A stretch of DNA of 64,000 nt. It comes from Prochilodus magdalenae (Eukaryota > Chordata > Actinopteri > Characiformes > Prochilodontidae). Below the pieces are notes generated by a model that did not search any database, was not told the DNA's origin, and saw nothing but the letters and a program-made list of their open reading frames with translations. Positions 1 to 12,613 of this stretch are shown here, in pieces. The position numbers were made by a program, and so were the translations under genes. How positions within the stretch are numbered: the first letter of the stretch is position 1; each line of letters starts with the position of its first letter. Where the stretch lies: positions 1-64,000 of the forward strand of contig JAMWET010005039.1 of the NCBI GenBank assembly GCA_024036415.1, in the 5' to 3' direction.

Positions 1-1735
1 ACCGTAGCTGAGTCAGGTTCCCACGTCCTCCCCCATCACAGGTGTAACATCTTCCCTCACACCAGTTTTTGGTCAAGTGCAGACTGGAGAGGAAATGTCG
101 GAAAATGTAGAAGAAGAGGCTTATTCAGATTTCCACAGTCCCAAGCAGCTAAATTGGGACATTTGGCCACTTGTGCCCTGATGCACGTGCAGTGGACTTC
201 AAAGGAAATTAAGAGGAGTGAACGGAATTTTAGGAGTGCCCGAGACCGTGGAGAGGGTGTGTCAGCTAGTAGCACAGGACCAAAGAGAATCCACAGGAGG
301 TGAAATAAATAATCGCCATCAAAGTGAGGGCGATACGGAGCTGCTTTCACCTGTGTTCAGGCCTGATTGCATACGCACCCATGTCCTGGTTAATGGATTC
401 GGACAATCCATTTTGAAGTGTCACACTTCCATCCAGCCCATCACGGTTAACAACCTCACAGACTCCATTTCCCAGACCACCTAGCGATCCGTGACGTCGG
501 CTTCCAGATCATTTCGGCCTCGCCGGATTCTGTTGGCACACCTTTTGACTTCCTTGTATTCTGTTTGTGTTTAACCCTCTTGTGGATTATCGTCTCTTTT
601 TACTTGTCGCACGTGAGCGTTTCTTATCTTTTTTCCTGTTCCTTTTTTTCAGCGGGTTTTTGACTTTGTGTTTTTGCCTTAGACCATATTGCTCTGTTTG
701 GCCGTTATTTCTGACCTTCTGCCTTTTTTTTTTTTCCCTTGGTTTACATTCTTTGGATTATTCCACCGCTTTTCTTATTGAAGTCATTTTAATCCTTATC
801 TCGCGGGTCCTGATTCCATCATACCCTGACGTAGGGAGTGACGGCTGATTCCTCTAACGAAACCGGTTGACGTCTCTGTGCCCAGTCCCCATCCTTGTGT
901 CCTAACATACCATACTGCACTTTTGGAAGAGATGCTTGTGCAGATTGAACTGTACCTACACACCTGGCACGCTGGCTGATGGAGTTCCAGATTATAATGC
1001 GCACCAGTTCTTGACGCCAATGGAGAGTTTGATGTTGCAGACGTATTGTGTCACGTGTGGCATAAGGCCATCTCTGATAACACTGCAGTGCTGTCAGGAG
1101 AGGGACATAATGGCCTCTCTGAGAACGCTGCAGTGCTGTCAGGAGGGGGTGGTCTGTTTGGATCAGACAGTACACAGGGACACAGGAGTATTTCTGATAG
1201 TCAGTTAGAAGCTAATTCGCAGGGCCCAATCCAGAGGCTGTCAGAGAGACGATGACCTTTCTTGTATTGCTGGCTTTCCTCACCACTGATTTTAACGGGA
1301 CCATTTCAATCTAGATTAAAGATCCTGGAAGCCTACTCCATTTAGTCTTTCCCGGACACAGGAATGGCCTTTTGGCATTTGAACAAAACAGAGTTAAGCT
1401 CCAGCGCTGTCGCTTCCAGAACTATTCCAGGACGTCTTGCTGATGTGTCCACTTCTCCTGTGCATTCTTTTGTTTAGCCGAACGGTACAGGAACAAACCC
1501 TCAACCTCCTACTCCACTGCATAATCAGAAGTGAACTGGGGCTACCGCTGTGCTATAGAGCAATGTGTGGGAGTTTATTTTCTGTATGATAAAGCAGTCT
1601 CTGTTACGATTGGTTATCCAGTCACTGATTCTTACCCAATCATAGTCTGCAGGATCTCCTGAATTATGGCAAGTATAGATTGACTAGCCTAGGCTTAGAG
1701 ATACCTAGTAGCTTTCACCCTAGCGAGTGCGTCAT
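1..1735 (+). mobile_element. ERV fragment A (Gag end to Pol), decayed
   Basis: It is collinear with 26961-28735 of ERV C. The nucleocapsid knuckle, protease and RT/RNase H-side parts can be followed only through alignment, because the frame is broken by many indels. Some of these are probably sequencing errors. The two-copy 44-bp motif is at about 1065-1150. No LTR was identified. Confidence 0.7.
480..835 (+). mobile_element. Non-retroviral insert inside ERV A (LTR-like repeat)
   Basis: This T-rich stretch without coding potential separates the protease part from the Pol part and ends at CATACCCTGACG. The same insert is at the same place in ERV C (27480-27830), so it predates the unit duplication. 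The end resembles the 3' end of fish LTR-type repeats, but the class is not certain. Confidence 0.4.
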
Positions 1736-4700
1736 AAAACAGCATTTTTATTTAAGCAAGATAGCCGTCGCGTAGAGTCCTCACCTACACACCCATAGCA
1801 TCTACTCCTATTTAAGTTTAGCCCAGTGCCTAATAGTATGCTAAAGGTTATTTCAGGTGAGCTGGCGCTGGGTCATGACTCGATTTGGTTGGATTAAGTG
1901 AGGTTAGCGACAGTTAGCCGCGATGTGTTAACGGGAGTGCAAACACTTGGGTGCAGTTAAATCTGCTCATAGCTTCAGTAACCCATAACGTAAACTGACA
2001 TGAACAAACGTTTTTGAAGGTATGGTTACGTTACATTCTCCACTGCAGCGGACCTCGTCCCAAAATTCGAATCAGGCGCAGGACCGACCACGCATTTCCA
2101 AACGGACCCCAGCCTCCGAGCCTTCGCCTCAGCCGAGGTAGGTCATATTTACCACAACTTTAACACTAACTGTCCTTTATAACAGGTGTGGGTTAAGTTA
2201 AATCATCCGAGTGATGTTTTTGTATTGGATATGATTTCGTAGCCTTAGCGTTAGCTCTCGGAACACAGTTCAGCCGATGCTAACTAGCTTAACGTTAGCT
2301 AGCCACCCAGGTCTAAACTGCGTGTTGAAAACTCGGACTCGGTTGCCTGCTCTATGCGCTGCTACGGCTTAATAGTAAAATAAACCCGGTCTTATAATTT
2401 TAAAAAGGAAAAAAAAAAAAAAGTTCGCGTTTGGTGCTCAGTACAGTTTAACATGGTAGCACAAGAGAGATATATCAGCCAGCCTCTCGTTCGGATTCTT
2501 TAACTCCACTTAAATGTCGCAGCAGTTTCAGTCTCCGCGCGCCTCAGCTTCTGGGACACTCATGCGCTGTTTAAAGGTGGAACGGGAGAGTTTATCAGCT
2601 GGAAAAAAAACAAAGATGTGCTGATCGGTTAACGTTTCCAGTGTTGAAGGAATGTTATTAAGGGATGTCGTGATGGTGTAAATCAGTGGTTTAGGGGTGG
2701 GCTTAGTGAAAAATAATCTGGACTGAGTTATTATAACTTTATGAAAAATTATTAACTATTTATTATGGGATCCCTAATCAGGTATTAGCATTATTCACTG
2801 GGACGTTTGGAAGGAAACAAAACTCTCCGCTAGGCTGAACTCTTCACCCAGTCAGCCTGGTAGTTTTGATTTAAACGTGACGTTGCATTTAAATCCAGAT
2901 ACACATATGTTTCTCTTCTACAGGTTTGAATTAGTCGAATGTGTGTAATGTTAGATAACACAGATTTGTACATTTGTATTTGATGGGTTGTAACTGAAGC
3001 CTAGCTTCCAGACTGTTTTAAGTCTGTTTTACTGCGGTTGGCTTTGCTAATGCATCTTTCTTTGTAAAGTGAAGTTAGTTCTGAAGTGATTTATGAGGTT
3101 ATGTTTTTCTAATAATGTTAAAGAGTAGTGTTTGGTGTTCAGTGACCACTCATCATTTCTGTATGCCAGGTGACAGTGGCAGGGGGCACTTACCGGAGTG
3201 TCATGAGCAGCATAGAGTGCCACTAACAGGTATCTCCACTGGCACGGTTACGATTTAAAAAAAATCTATGGCTGCCCATCTTGAAGTCTCGACGATTCAC
3301 GTTGGCAGTCGTGTAGACCCTTCAAGATCGTACTTGACAACCAGTGAACTTTTTTTTAATTTTAAAGATACAAAAAACCACAAGAACGTATAATAATGAG
3401 TAAAAAGACGACATGTTAACTAAATTATCTATAAAGGGAATAAACAAATATATATTTAAGTCTCATAGACTGGGCTGTGGACGAATGCTAGACTAAAAAA
3501 TGAAATCACCATGTGACGGCATGCGCTGGCGGTTCCCCACCGCTGAAGGACAGCTAAAGCTGTGCAGCTGAGGAGACAGGGTGGGGAACGATGTCTCAGA
3601 GAATAGGGGAGCGAGCTGTCCTGAAGAAGATAGACCTAACACACATGAAAACGAAATTTATCTGCTCATCATTTAGGCAGACTTGGTACTCAACATATGG
3701 CTCCTAAATTCGTGGATCTTGGGTGAGCTGACCTTTGGTTTAGACATAACTGCTGGTGGGAAGGAGAGAAACGGAGCGGAGGACCGTCAATGCTTTAGTA
3801 TAACACTTGTTTTATATCCTACAATTACAGATCTTGTTGTATTTATTGGTCTACAGCATTAGCGATTATCTTTATTTAAAAGATCAGGTACAGTCGCTTA
3901 ACTACCGCTGCAAACTAAACAAGAGATAGTGATTTCAGAAGCCGGGTAATTATAAATAATTATAACACACTATTCAGGTCTACCGGTTCTCTCTGTTTCA
4001 TTCTATAATGTAATTAAATATTTGATAACTCTGTTTTTATCTAGTCAATTATTTCTGAGAGGCAGAAAGATGAAGTGTGGGGTCCTTAATGAAGAAGCTG
4101 TTATAGAAAGAACATTAAATGACAGTGTCTATAAATGACGAGCTGCCTGCCCGACGCTACACCCTGTAATTAAATCAGGGCTCCAGTTTCAAGATCCATC
4201 ATCATAACGCCGCCCCTTTAGTTGCAGAAATTTTGTTCCTGTGACTCTGCTTGACTTTCCTAAATGAGGAGATCAAGATCTGCACCCGTAGGCAGAACTG
4301 ATTTATTGATTACTAGATATGGTACATGGAGGAAATACCAACACATGAACCGAGTATTCGAATCCGTCAGCACAGGAATGGTCGCGAATCTCGATTCACA
4401 TATGTGTAGTAAAGTTACAGTACAAGCCCTATAAAAACACTAAGGACCCTATCTATGTGTCACATAAAGAGACATTTTTTGGGGTTTTCAGTTGGGGTGT
4501 TAACTAATGGATTAACGCACCTAAACCGGCACGAGTAGTAATCGTTTGTCACCTCATCACTTTTTATAAATCTTCCAGTTTATGTTTTGGAAAACATTGA
4601 GAAATCACACCACACCGACACACACACACAGAACACACCCACACCACACAATAAAGGAATTAACAACAGTACAGTGAAAACTGATACTGTAACTCACGCT

Positions 4701-5560
4701 TCTTGAGGAGGGACATGTTCTTGACTGTGTAGACTGGTCGTAAGACTCTTCTAGGACACGGTAAACTAGAGGGGAAATGATCCCCGGCTGCAATGATCCA
4801 GCCTTGGAGGCCATCTTGACCCAAGTCTAATGCTGTAATAGACTACAGTAAAGGGATCGCTCCTCTTGCAAGTATGGCTGTAAGGACAAACATGTTTCCC
4901 ACCAGTCTGCCTGGGGTATTCATCGTCAAATCAGCCTGGAAGGTTAACTGTCCTGGATCGTACCAGGCCTCTTGAGGATAGTGCACCGGCCATTCTCAAT
5001 CGCGCACTGGAAGGTGTCATCTACACAGGGCGAAGTCAAGGAGGGGAGGTATCGAAAATGTCGAATCGGGGGGATAGTTGCGGTGACTTGCCCTGGTCTG
5101 AATGGATAAACGCTGCGGCAGCTCATCACGTAAAGCATTCAGTATCAGACCCTTATATATGAACTGATATCAGTGCGCGCTAATCAAGTGCATAACATCG
5201 CCTGATACTTGGGGGCAGTTAGATGAGATCATTAATGCAGTATAGTGGATGTACGGCAGGCAGTTATGATAGAACAGCATATAAAACGAACTTGATTTTA
5301 CCACGCTGTTGAAATCACACATCAGCGCGAGGGGGGGACGGGGATCGATGCACGAGCAGACCGGGTAGGCCGACGTTACCTCCCCGGCGTTTTGTCGTGG
5401 CCTACCCTCGAGGGAACTTGTGCACAACCCTTGAACTACAGGGGATAAACAGTCTCAGCACTACGTCTCACCTGTGTCCTGAAACCCAGAACTGTCTCTA
5501 TAAGACCCAGTTTTTTTTTTTAGTCACCTTCCTTTCTCCGTTCTCAGTTCTTCCCGCCTT
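1736..5560 (+). other. Segment S, unit 1, error-like sequence
   Basis: It corresponds to 28736-32035. No gene is supported. Open frames here are unreliable because of frequent small indels relative to copies 2 and 3. Confidence 0.6.
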
Positions 5561-5802
5561 GTGTCAGTAATGCTGCTATACTTTTACAGACCTCGCTAGC
5601 CAACACGCTAAACCAGTGAGAGCTGCTGCTGTATCAGCTCTGCACACCCAGGTGGTGACTAGCTTTCAGTCGTTATTAATCTGACCTGACTTTACAAACA
5701 TCATGTGATCAGGTCTACATAATTATAACTTCCTGAGGTTCCAGCAGCAGTGCACGTCTGTGGCTGGAAAGTACTGGAAGTCTGAATCCTACAACAGGAG
5801 AA

Positions 5803-6352
5803 CTGAATAGAATGATAGATAACTGAATAGAATGATAGATAACTGAATAGAATGATAGGTACCTGATTAGTATGATAGGTAATTGATTAGATTGATAGGT
5901 AACTGATTAGAATAATTGATAACTGATTAGTATGATAGGTAATTGATTAGAATGATAGGTAACTGATTAGTGTGATAGGTAATTGACTAGATTGATAGGT
6001 AACTGATTAGATTGATAGGTAATTGACTAGATAGATAGGTAACTGATTAGTGTGATAGGTAACTGATTAGAATGATAGGTAACTGATTAGTATGATAGGT
6101 AACTGATCAGTATGATAGGTAACTGATTAGATTGATAGGTAACTGATTAGATTGATAGGAAATTGACTAGATTGATAGGTAACTGATTAGTGTGATAGGT
6201 AACTGATTAGTATGATAGGTAACTGATCAGTATGATAGGTAACTGATTAGATTGATAGGTAACTGATTAGATTGATAGGAAATTGACTAGATTGATAGGT
6301 AACTGATTAGTGTGATAGGTAACTGATTAGAATGATAGGTAACTGATTAGAT
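5803..6352 (+). repeat. 20-bp minisatellite (GATAGGTAACTGATTAGTAT), about 27 copies
   Basis: The array lies upstream of gene 1 with many single-base variants. A common 3' flank (GATGTTGTTTGGTTGTGTGG) follows all three large arrays of this type. Confidence 0.9.
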
Positions 6353-6716
6353 GTTGTTTGGTTGTGTGGGTGCTGAGTTTCACATGGGTCCATTGCTGGA
6401 GGAAAATGAAGCATGTTTACCTGCCACCTCCCTAATTTCCAAAGAACTTGGAAAGCTCCTTATTTACTGCCAATGCCTAAAATTATTGGCCCGTTTTCAG
6501 GAACATTTCAAGAACCCAGAGAGGTAATGAGAGGAGACGGTGAAGAACATGTCTGCAGTGTCTGACTTTGTTAAAACCGGTACCTTCCCAGGGGAACAGG
6601 GGGCGGACTCAGCCTCACCAGCATGTAGGAAGCTCTGATGCATGTTGTATGATGAAATAATCTCCATCCTTAATCGGAGTTAACATTAGGTTATATATGT
6701 TACCCAGTTACATGTT

Positions 6717-6945
6717 ACCATTTGGAGCTATGGTCCACCAGCTACAGTTACACGTTACCATTTGGAGCTATGGTCCACCATCTACAGTTACAATTCACCG
6801 TTTGGAGCTATGGCCTACCATTGACACATGTACTATGCCATTTGGAGGTATGGTCCAGCATCTACAGTTATACTTTACCATATGGAGCTATGGCCCAGCA
6901 TCTACAGTTATACTTTACCATATGGAGCACTGGTCCACCCATTTG
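6717..6945 (+). repeat. 40-bp tandem repeat, about 6 copies
   Basis: ACCATTTGGAGCTATGGTCC recurs every 40 bases. The copy in unit 2 is at 33058-33286. Open frames over it are repeat artefacts. Confidence 0.8.
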
Positions 6946-7597
6946 GAGCTACATTCCCGCTGTATCGAGTTTAGTCCTGATTTCTTTTAGTCATGATTCA
7001 CCCATTTGAAGTTACTCCCCACCCATTTGGTCCACCCTTTAGGAGTCAGATCCCTCCTATTCAGCCATATAAACATACAAGCATTTTAAAGGAATCTGTC
7101 TCTTTAACATGCCTGTAGATGACATAACACATCCAAAGAGATCCTTTAACAGTGTTCACTGCACTGTATCCTCCTCACCAGCAGGTGTCACCCCTGTGCG
7201 GTGAAAGCAGTAGAACAGTAAACCAGGATTCAGTATAACGGTTGATTACGTAGCTCTGTTGCCACATCCTGTTTAAATGAATGATTATTTACAGTGGGCC
7301 AGAAGCAGGGTAGCACATTTCTACCTGATAGATGATGGCATGGAGGATCAGGGGTTAATACTAATATCCAAATGCTTGTTGTGGTGATCTAGCGAATGGT
7401 GTCCCCTGTAATAAAGCATCATTATGAGTGTACATCTCTGCAGTAGCATCTAAACTAATCACTGCTGTGTCGAGTACACCTTCTTTTGCCTTGGAAGAGG
7501 GCAGGAAGGCCGTCACAGGTAGAATTACAGGGCTGGAAAGAGTCCAGGTGAACATGAAACAGCTGTACTGTGTACTCACTGGAAGGAATGGAGACAA

Positions 7598-7735
7598 CAG
7601 GACTTACAGGTACTACATCAGGACTTACAGGTACTACATCAGGATGTACAGGTACTACATCAGGACTTACAGGTACTACATCAGGATGTACAGGTACTAC
7701 ATCAGGACGTACAGGTACTATGTCAGGACATACAG
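7598..7735 (+). repeat. 21-bp tandem repeat, about 6-7 copies
   Basis: The unit is AGGACTTACAGGTACTACAT plus C. Unit 2 has fewer copies (33673-33750). Confidence 0.85.
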
Positions 7736-9039
7736 GTAGTGTGTTTATGTGCATGTATGTGTGTGTACGTCTCATGCAATCAAATGCAGATGTTGTCTAG
7801 ATCCGATATACAGATCATTCATTAAACTCTGTATCTTCCTGGATATGGCATATCATGGAACTGATAACAGTACGAGCGTGAATGTGAATCCTCACTGATC
7901 TCTTACCGTCAGTCTCTCACATACAGCCATGTGCAGGTTTATACTGGTGAAACATCCTGTAGAGTCCGTACCTCAAAGAGACAAACTAAGGGCCCTGCTG
8001 GTATCAGTATAGTGTTCCTAATGAAGACCATGATGAGTGTTTATGTGTTGCAGCTGGTTTGTTACAGATGTTGTCTTGCAGAAAGATTTGAAGCCAGCAG
8101 ATGGTGCCATTATAAAGCTGAATATTACAATGTTTTATGACAATTGATTTCAAATATAACAATTTGGAGCTATAGTCCTCCCATTTAAGGCTGTTTTCCA
8201 ACCATTGGGTGCTATAGCCCAACCTACCCCCAGCCACCCCATTGGTGCTATAGTCCTCCCTACTTGAAGCAGTGGTAAACCCATCTGGAGCTGTGGTCCA
8301 CCCCTTTTGGTGCTACTCCCAACTTAAGTTTAGTAACTGCATAAACTGCATCATAATTATGAAATCATCTTAATCATCTTATTATAATGAGTTTTTATTA
8401 TCCACAGCCTTCATTTGGCCTTCATCTCCATCTGCTGTAGTACAGTTATCAGAACGCTGGAGCGTCCCTACTGGACAAACCTCATCACAGTTTGCATGCA
8501 GGACCGGAAAACCATGGTGCAAGTCAATCGTGTTTCAAGGGGCATTCCGCTAATCTGGTGAGGGATGGTTGTTTGATGAGACTGAGACGGTCTTTACGGT
8601 GGTGATGGTGATGGGACCCAGGGGTCTCCATGTCTACAACACACATATAGACACTTTAACAGCAGCACCAGTGAACCTACACGTGTCTTCTGAGCTTTAT
8701 ATGGAATGTTGATGATGGTGAAATAGTGGAACACCTGAAATATGAACCTTCCTTTGGGGGACTTCTTGTTTCCTAAAAGTTGAAGAACCAGTGCTGCCTG
8801 AAGATCCAGTATTTTCAGTAACTGACTGAAGATCAGAATGTTAGAGTGGTTTTCTGGATATTTACCAGGAGACTGATCTTCCATCAGTGATTGTGTACCG
8901 GGTGTAATCATTAGGGGCAGTCCAGAGCTCTCAGTCGTCACAGGCAGGGCTCAGACAACAGGCAGGAAGGAGCCATCAAAACTAGAGTGAGGGTGGAGAC
9001 ACGATCTGTGTATTAGGTTGTAGGCTGTGTGCAGACCTC

Positions 9040-9123
9040 TAGCAGATGCAAATCTGACAGAAGACACTGAACCTGCGGTACACCCCATCATCTTACACCA
9101 ACAAGAGAACCACATTTACTGAG
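9040..9123 (+). other. Probable non-coding first exon of gene 1
   Basis: This sequence ends in a strong donor (CTGAG/GTAAGTA). It is conserved at 35126-35209 and, in changed form, at 63185-63360. The coding exon 1 of every gene copy begins just after a TCTGTAG acceptor, so an upstream untranslated exon is expected. The start coordinate is approximate. The intron to 12611 would hold the 54, 47 and 27-bp arrays. No transcript data were available. Confidence 0.4.
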
Positions 9124-9127
9124 GTAA

Positions 9128-9810
9128 GTACTTAATGTGGCGTACTGTAATGTGTTAGTGTGCTGTAAGTGGTGTGTCGGTGTACAGTAACTCAGTAAGT
9201 GTAATGTGTTAGTGTACTGTAAGTAGTGTGTTGGTGTACAGTAACTCAGTAAGTGTAATGTGTTAGTGTGCTGTAAGTAGCGTGTCGGTGTACAGTAACT
9301 CAGTAAGTGTAATGTGTTAGTGTGCTGTAAGTAGCGTGTCGGTGTACAGTAACTCAGCAAGTGTAATGTGTTAGTGTGCTGTAAGTAGCGTGTCGGTGTA
9401 CAGTAACTCAGTAAGTGTAATGTGTTAGTGTACTGTAAGTAGTGTGTTGGTGTACGGTAACTCAGTAAGTGTAATGTGTTAGTGTGCTGTAAGTAGTGTG
9501 TTGGTGCACGGTAACTCAGTAAGTGTATTGTGTTAGTGTACTGTAAGTAGTGTGTTGGTGTACGGTAACTCAGTAAGTGTAATGTGTTAGTGTACTGTAA
9601 GTAGTGTGTTGGTGCACGGTAACTCAGTAAGTGTATTGTGTTAGTGTACTGTAAGTAGTGTGTTGGTGTACAGTAACTCAGTAAGTGTAATGTGTTAGTG
9701 TGCTGTAAGTAGCGTGTCTGTGTCAGTAAGTGTGTGTTAGTGACAGAGTAACTCAGTAAGTGTAATGTGTTAGTGTGCTGTAAGTAGTGTGTCAGTGTGT
9801 TGGACAGAGC
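9128..9810 (+). repeat. 54-bp minisatellite, about 12 copies, donor-rich
   Basis: Each unit carries CTGTAAGTAG and CTCAGTAAGTG, so most units have two GTAAGT cores. The array starts a few bases after the first-exon donor at 9124. Confidence 0.9.
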
Positions 9811-10007
9811 TTGGTTCTAGCTAACAGAACCTGTTCTCCTTCAGTGTTCTGTGCTGATGATGATGTGAATAGACGTCAGAGTCAGACTAATGAATGAGCT
9901 TCTATTAAAGACTGGTGGACTGAGAGACACTAGAGTCTCTTCACCTACACTGAGCTGATGAAGTCCTGTTCCACATTAGAGCCGTCTCCTGTTACTCTCC
10001 ATACACA

Positions 10008-10825
10008 TCTACATACTTTGTAGTTACTCTCCATACTTAAGTACATCTGAAGGTACATACTTTAGTACTGTTACTCTCCATACTTCAGTACATCTGAAGG
10101 TACATTAGTACTGTTACTCTCCGTACTTCAGTACATCTGAAGGTACATACTTTAGTACTGTTACTCTCCATACTTAAGTACATCTGAAGGTACATACTTT
10201 AGTACTGGTACTCTCCATACTTAAGTACATCTGAAGGTACATACTTTAGTGCTGGTACTCTCCATACTTAAGTACATCTAAAGGTACATACTTTAGTACT
10301 GTTACTCTCCATACTTAAGTACATCTGAAGGTACATACTTTAGTGCTGGTACTCTCCATACGTAAGTACATCTAAAGGTACATACTTTAGTACTGTTACT
10401 CTCCATACTTAAGTACATCTGAGGGTACATACTTTAGTACTGTTACTCTCCATACTTAAGTACATCTGAAGGTACATACTTTAGTACTGGTACTCTCCAT
10501 ACTTAAGTACATCTGAAGGTACATACTTTAGTGCTGGTACTCTCCATACTTAAGTACATCTAAAGGTACATACTTTAGTACTGTTACTCTCCATACTTAA
10601 GTACATCTGAAGGTACATACTTTAGTGCTGGTACTCTCCATACTTAAGTACATCTAAAGGTACATACTTTAGTACTGTTACTCTCCATACTTAAGTACAT
10701 CTAAAGGTACATACTTTAGTACTGTTACTCTCCATACTTAAGTACATCTGAAGGTACATACTTTAGTACTGTTACTCTCCATACTTAAATACATCTGAAG
10801 GTACATACTTTAGTACTGGTACTCC
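10008..10825 (+). repeat. 47-bp minisatellite, about 17 copies
   Basis: The unit contains TACTTTAGTACTGTTACTCT and CCATACTTAAGTACATCTGA. It lies in the inferred intron 1 of gene 1. Confidence 0.9.
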
Positions 10826-11099
10826 AGTGGAGGTCTAAGTGACTGACAGAAGTTCAGTGGGGAGCTGAACTCCCCTTTATCAGTCGGGATCACTGATGTT
10901 CTACTGAGGAGTCTTACAGACGGTTCAGGCAGGGACTAGATAATTCCTGCCCTCGGCCTTTTACTATTACAGGTGTGGCCAAATCTGAGAGATCCCCTTT
11001 CAGACGCATGGAAAAGTCTGGACAGGTGTTCCTGTACTCCACCCTGACTATTTGTCCTGAGAGCTTTGTGCAGGACATCCTTATCCCCAGCCATAGCTG

Positions 11100-11790
11100 G
11101 GACATTTATTTGTGGATAAGTTTGAGGGGGATTGATTTGTGGACGGGTTTGAGGGGGATTTATTTATGGATGGGTTTGAGGGGGATTCATTTGTGGACGG
11201 GTTTGAGGGGGATTGATTTGTGGACGGGTTTGAGGGGGATTGATTTGTGGACGGGTTTGAGGGGGATTTATTTATGGATGGGTTTGAGGGGGATTCATTT
11301 GGGGATGGGTTTGAGGGGGATTTATTTGTGGACGGGTTTGAGGGGGATTTATTTGTGGACTGGTTTGAGGGGGATTTATTTGTGGACGGGTTTGAGGGGG
11401 ATTTATTTGGGGAAGGGTTTGAGGGGGATTTATTTGTGGACGGGTTTGAGGGGGATTTATTTGTGGACGGGTTTGAGGGGGATTTATTTGTGGACGGGTT
11501 TGAGGGGGGTTTATTTGTGGACAGGTTTGAGGGGGATTTATTTGTGGATGTGTTTGAGGGGGTATGTATTTGTGGATGTGTTTGAGGGGGTATGTATTTG
11601 TGGATGTGTTTGAGGGGGTATGTATTTGTGGATGTGTTTGAGGGGGTATGTATTTGTGGATGTGTTTGAGGGGGTATGTATTTGTGGATGTGTTTGAAGG
11701 GGTATGTATTTGTGGATGTGTTTGAGGGGGATTTATTTGTGGATGTGTTTGAGGGGGTTTATTTGTGGACGGGTTTGAGGGGGACGTATT
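11100..11790 (+). repeat. 27-bp G-run minisatellite, about 25 copies
   Basis: The unit is GAGGGGGATTTATTTGTGGA followed by CGGGTTT. Because 27 is divisible by three, it produces long meaningless open frames on both strands. Confidence 0.9.
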
Positions 11791-12613
11791 AAAATGAAGA
11801 GGTTTAATATCTGCATGTACCGCAGTCAACTGCTTTAATTCCAGGTCTTCTTGAGTTCCAATAAACCACATGCTGAATGTCCACTAAATTCTGGGTTAAA
11901 AAATGTTTATCGTTCATCTGTTATTATTAGCTTTTGCTCCTTTAATCCGTTTCCTGTTTTCCCGTTTCCTTTAGCATGTTGTGGTGCTAACGGTGCATGT
12001 AAACATTCTGTAAAGCCCCAAGGTACACCCCAGAAGGAGAAACCCTCTCCCACAGAACCCACTTTTCTCAGCTGCCTGAAACACCTTCAGTACCTTTCCA
12101 CTGTTACTCAGTGTTATCATCTTGTGACACAGTCCTTATTGCCCCGCCTACAAGCAAGCCTGGCACGCCCTCACACAATGCACAGCAACTACTGTAGACC
12201 AGACAAACTGGTTGGAACAAAGTGGGTGAGCTGACCAATCAGAGGACACTGGGCTTAACTGAAGGCGTGAAGGCGGGGCTTAAGAACACAGGAGATCTAA
12301 CAGAGTGCTTCAGACTGAGGGTCAATGTACACTATACTATACTGAAGGAAAACTGAAGGTTCTGCTCTTGTAGAACCCAAAAAGCTAATTATCAACACTG
12401 ACAATCAGCAAAACAGGTGTCCTGTAAACGGGGTGATTGCTCAGACAGGCCCTGAGGGAATCAGGTGCTGATCCTGAATTCCCTTGCTGCATTCAGGACA
12501 TTGTAAAGAAGACACTCCCAGAAGCCAGAAGGGTGAAAGACAGGTGATCTCTCCTGCTCCTGCTATCTCCTCTCCTGGTCAGTGCTGATGGTGTGGTTTT
12601 GTGTCTGTAGGTC

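Larger units (their letters stand above)
6353..9039 (+). other. Upstream flank of gene 1, no gene seen
   Basis: Besides the 40-bp and 21-bp repeats, it contains only short frames. It is matched by 32693-35125. A minus-strand frame at 8594-8941 is not kept in unit 2. Confidence 0.5.

Noticed and set aside
8594..8941. Minus-strand 115-codon frame containing ILIFSQLLKILDL, which recalls a SNF2 helicase motif
   Set aside because: The frame is broken in the unit 2 copy and no other helicase motif is nearby. The likeness is short and probably chance.
9088..9360. Minus-strand frame of repeated SYCTPTRYLQ
   Set aside because: It is a translation of the 54-bp array; the matching frame at 35174-35524 is the same artefact.
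10975..11871. Frames of 112-212 codons on both strands near gene 1
   Set aside because: They are produced by the 27-bp array, whose unit length is a multiple of three. The same occurs at 37190-37870.
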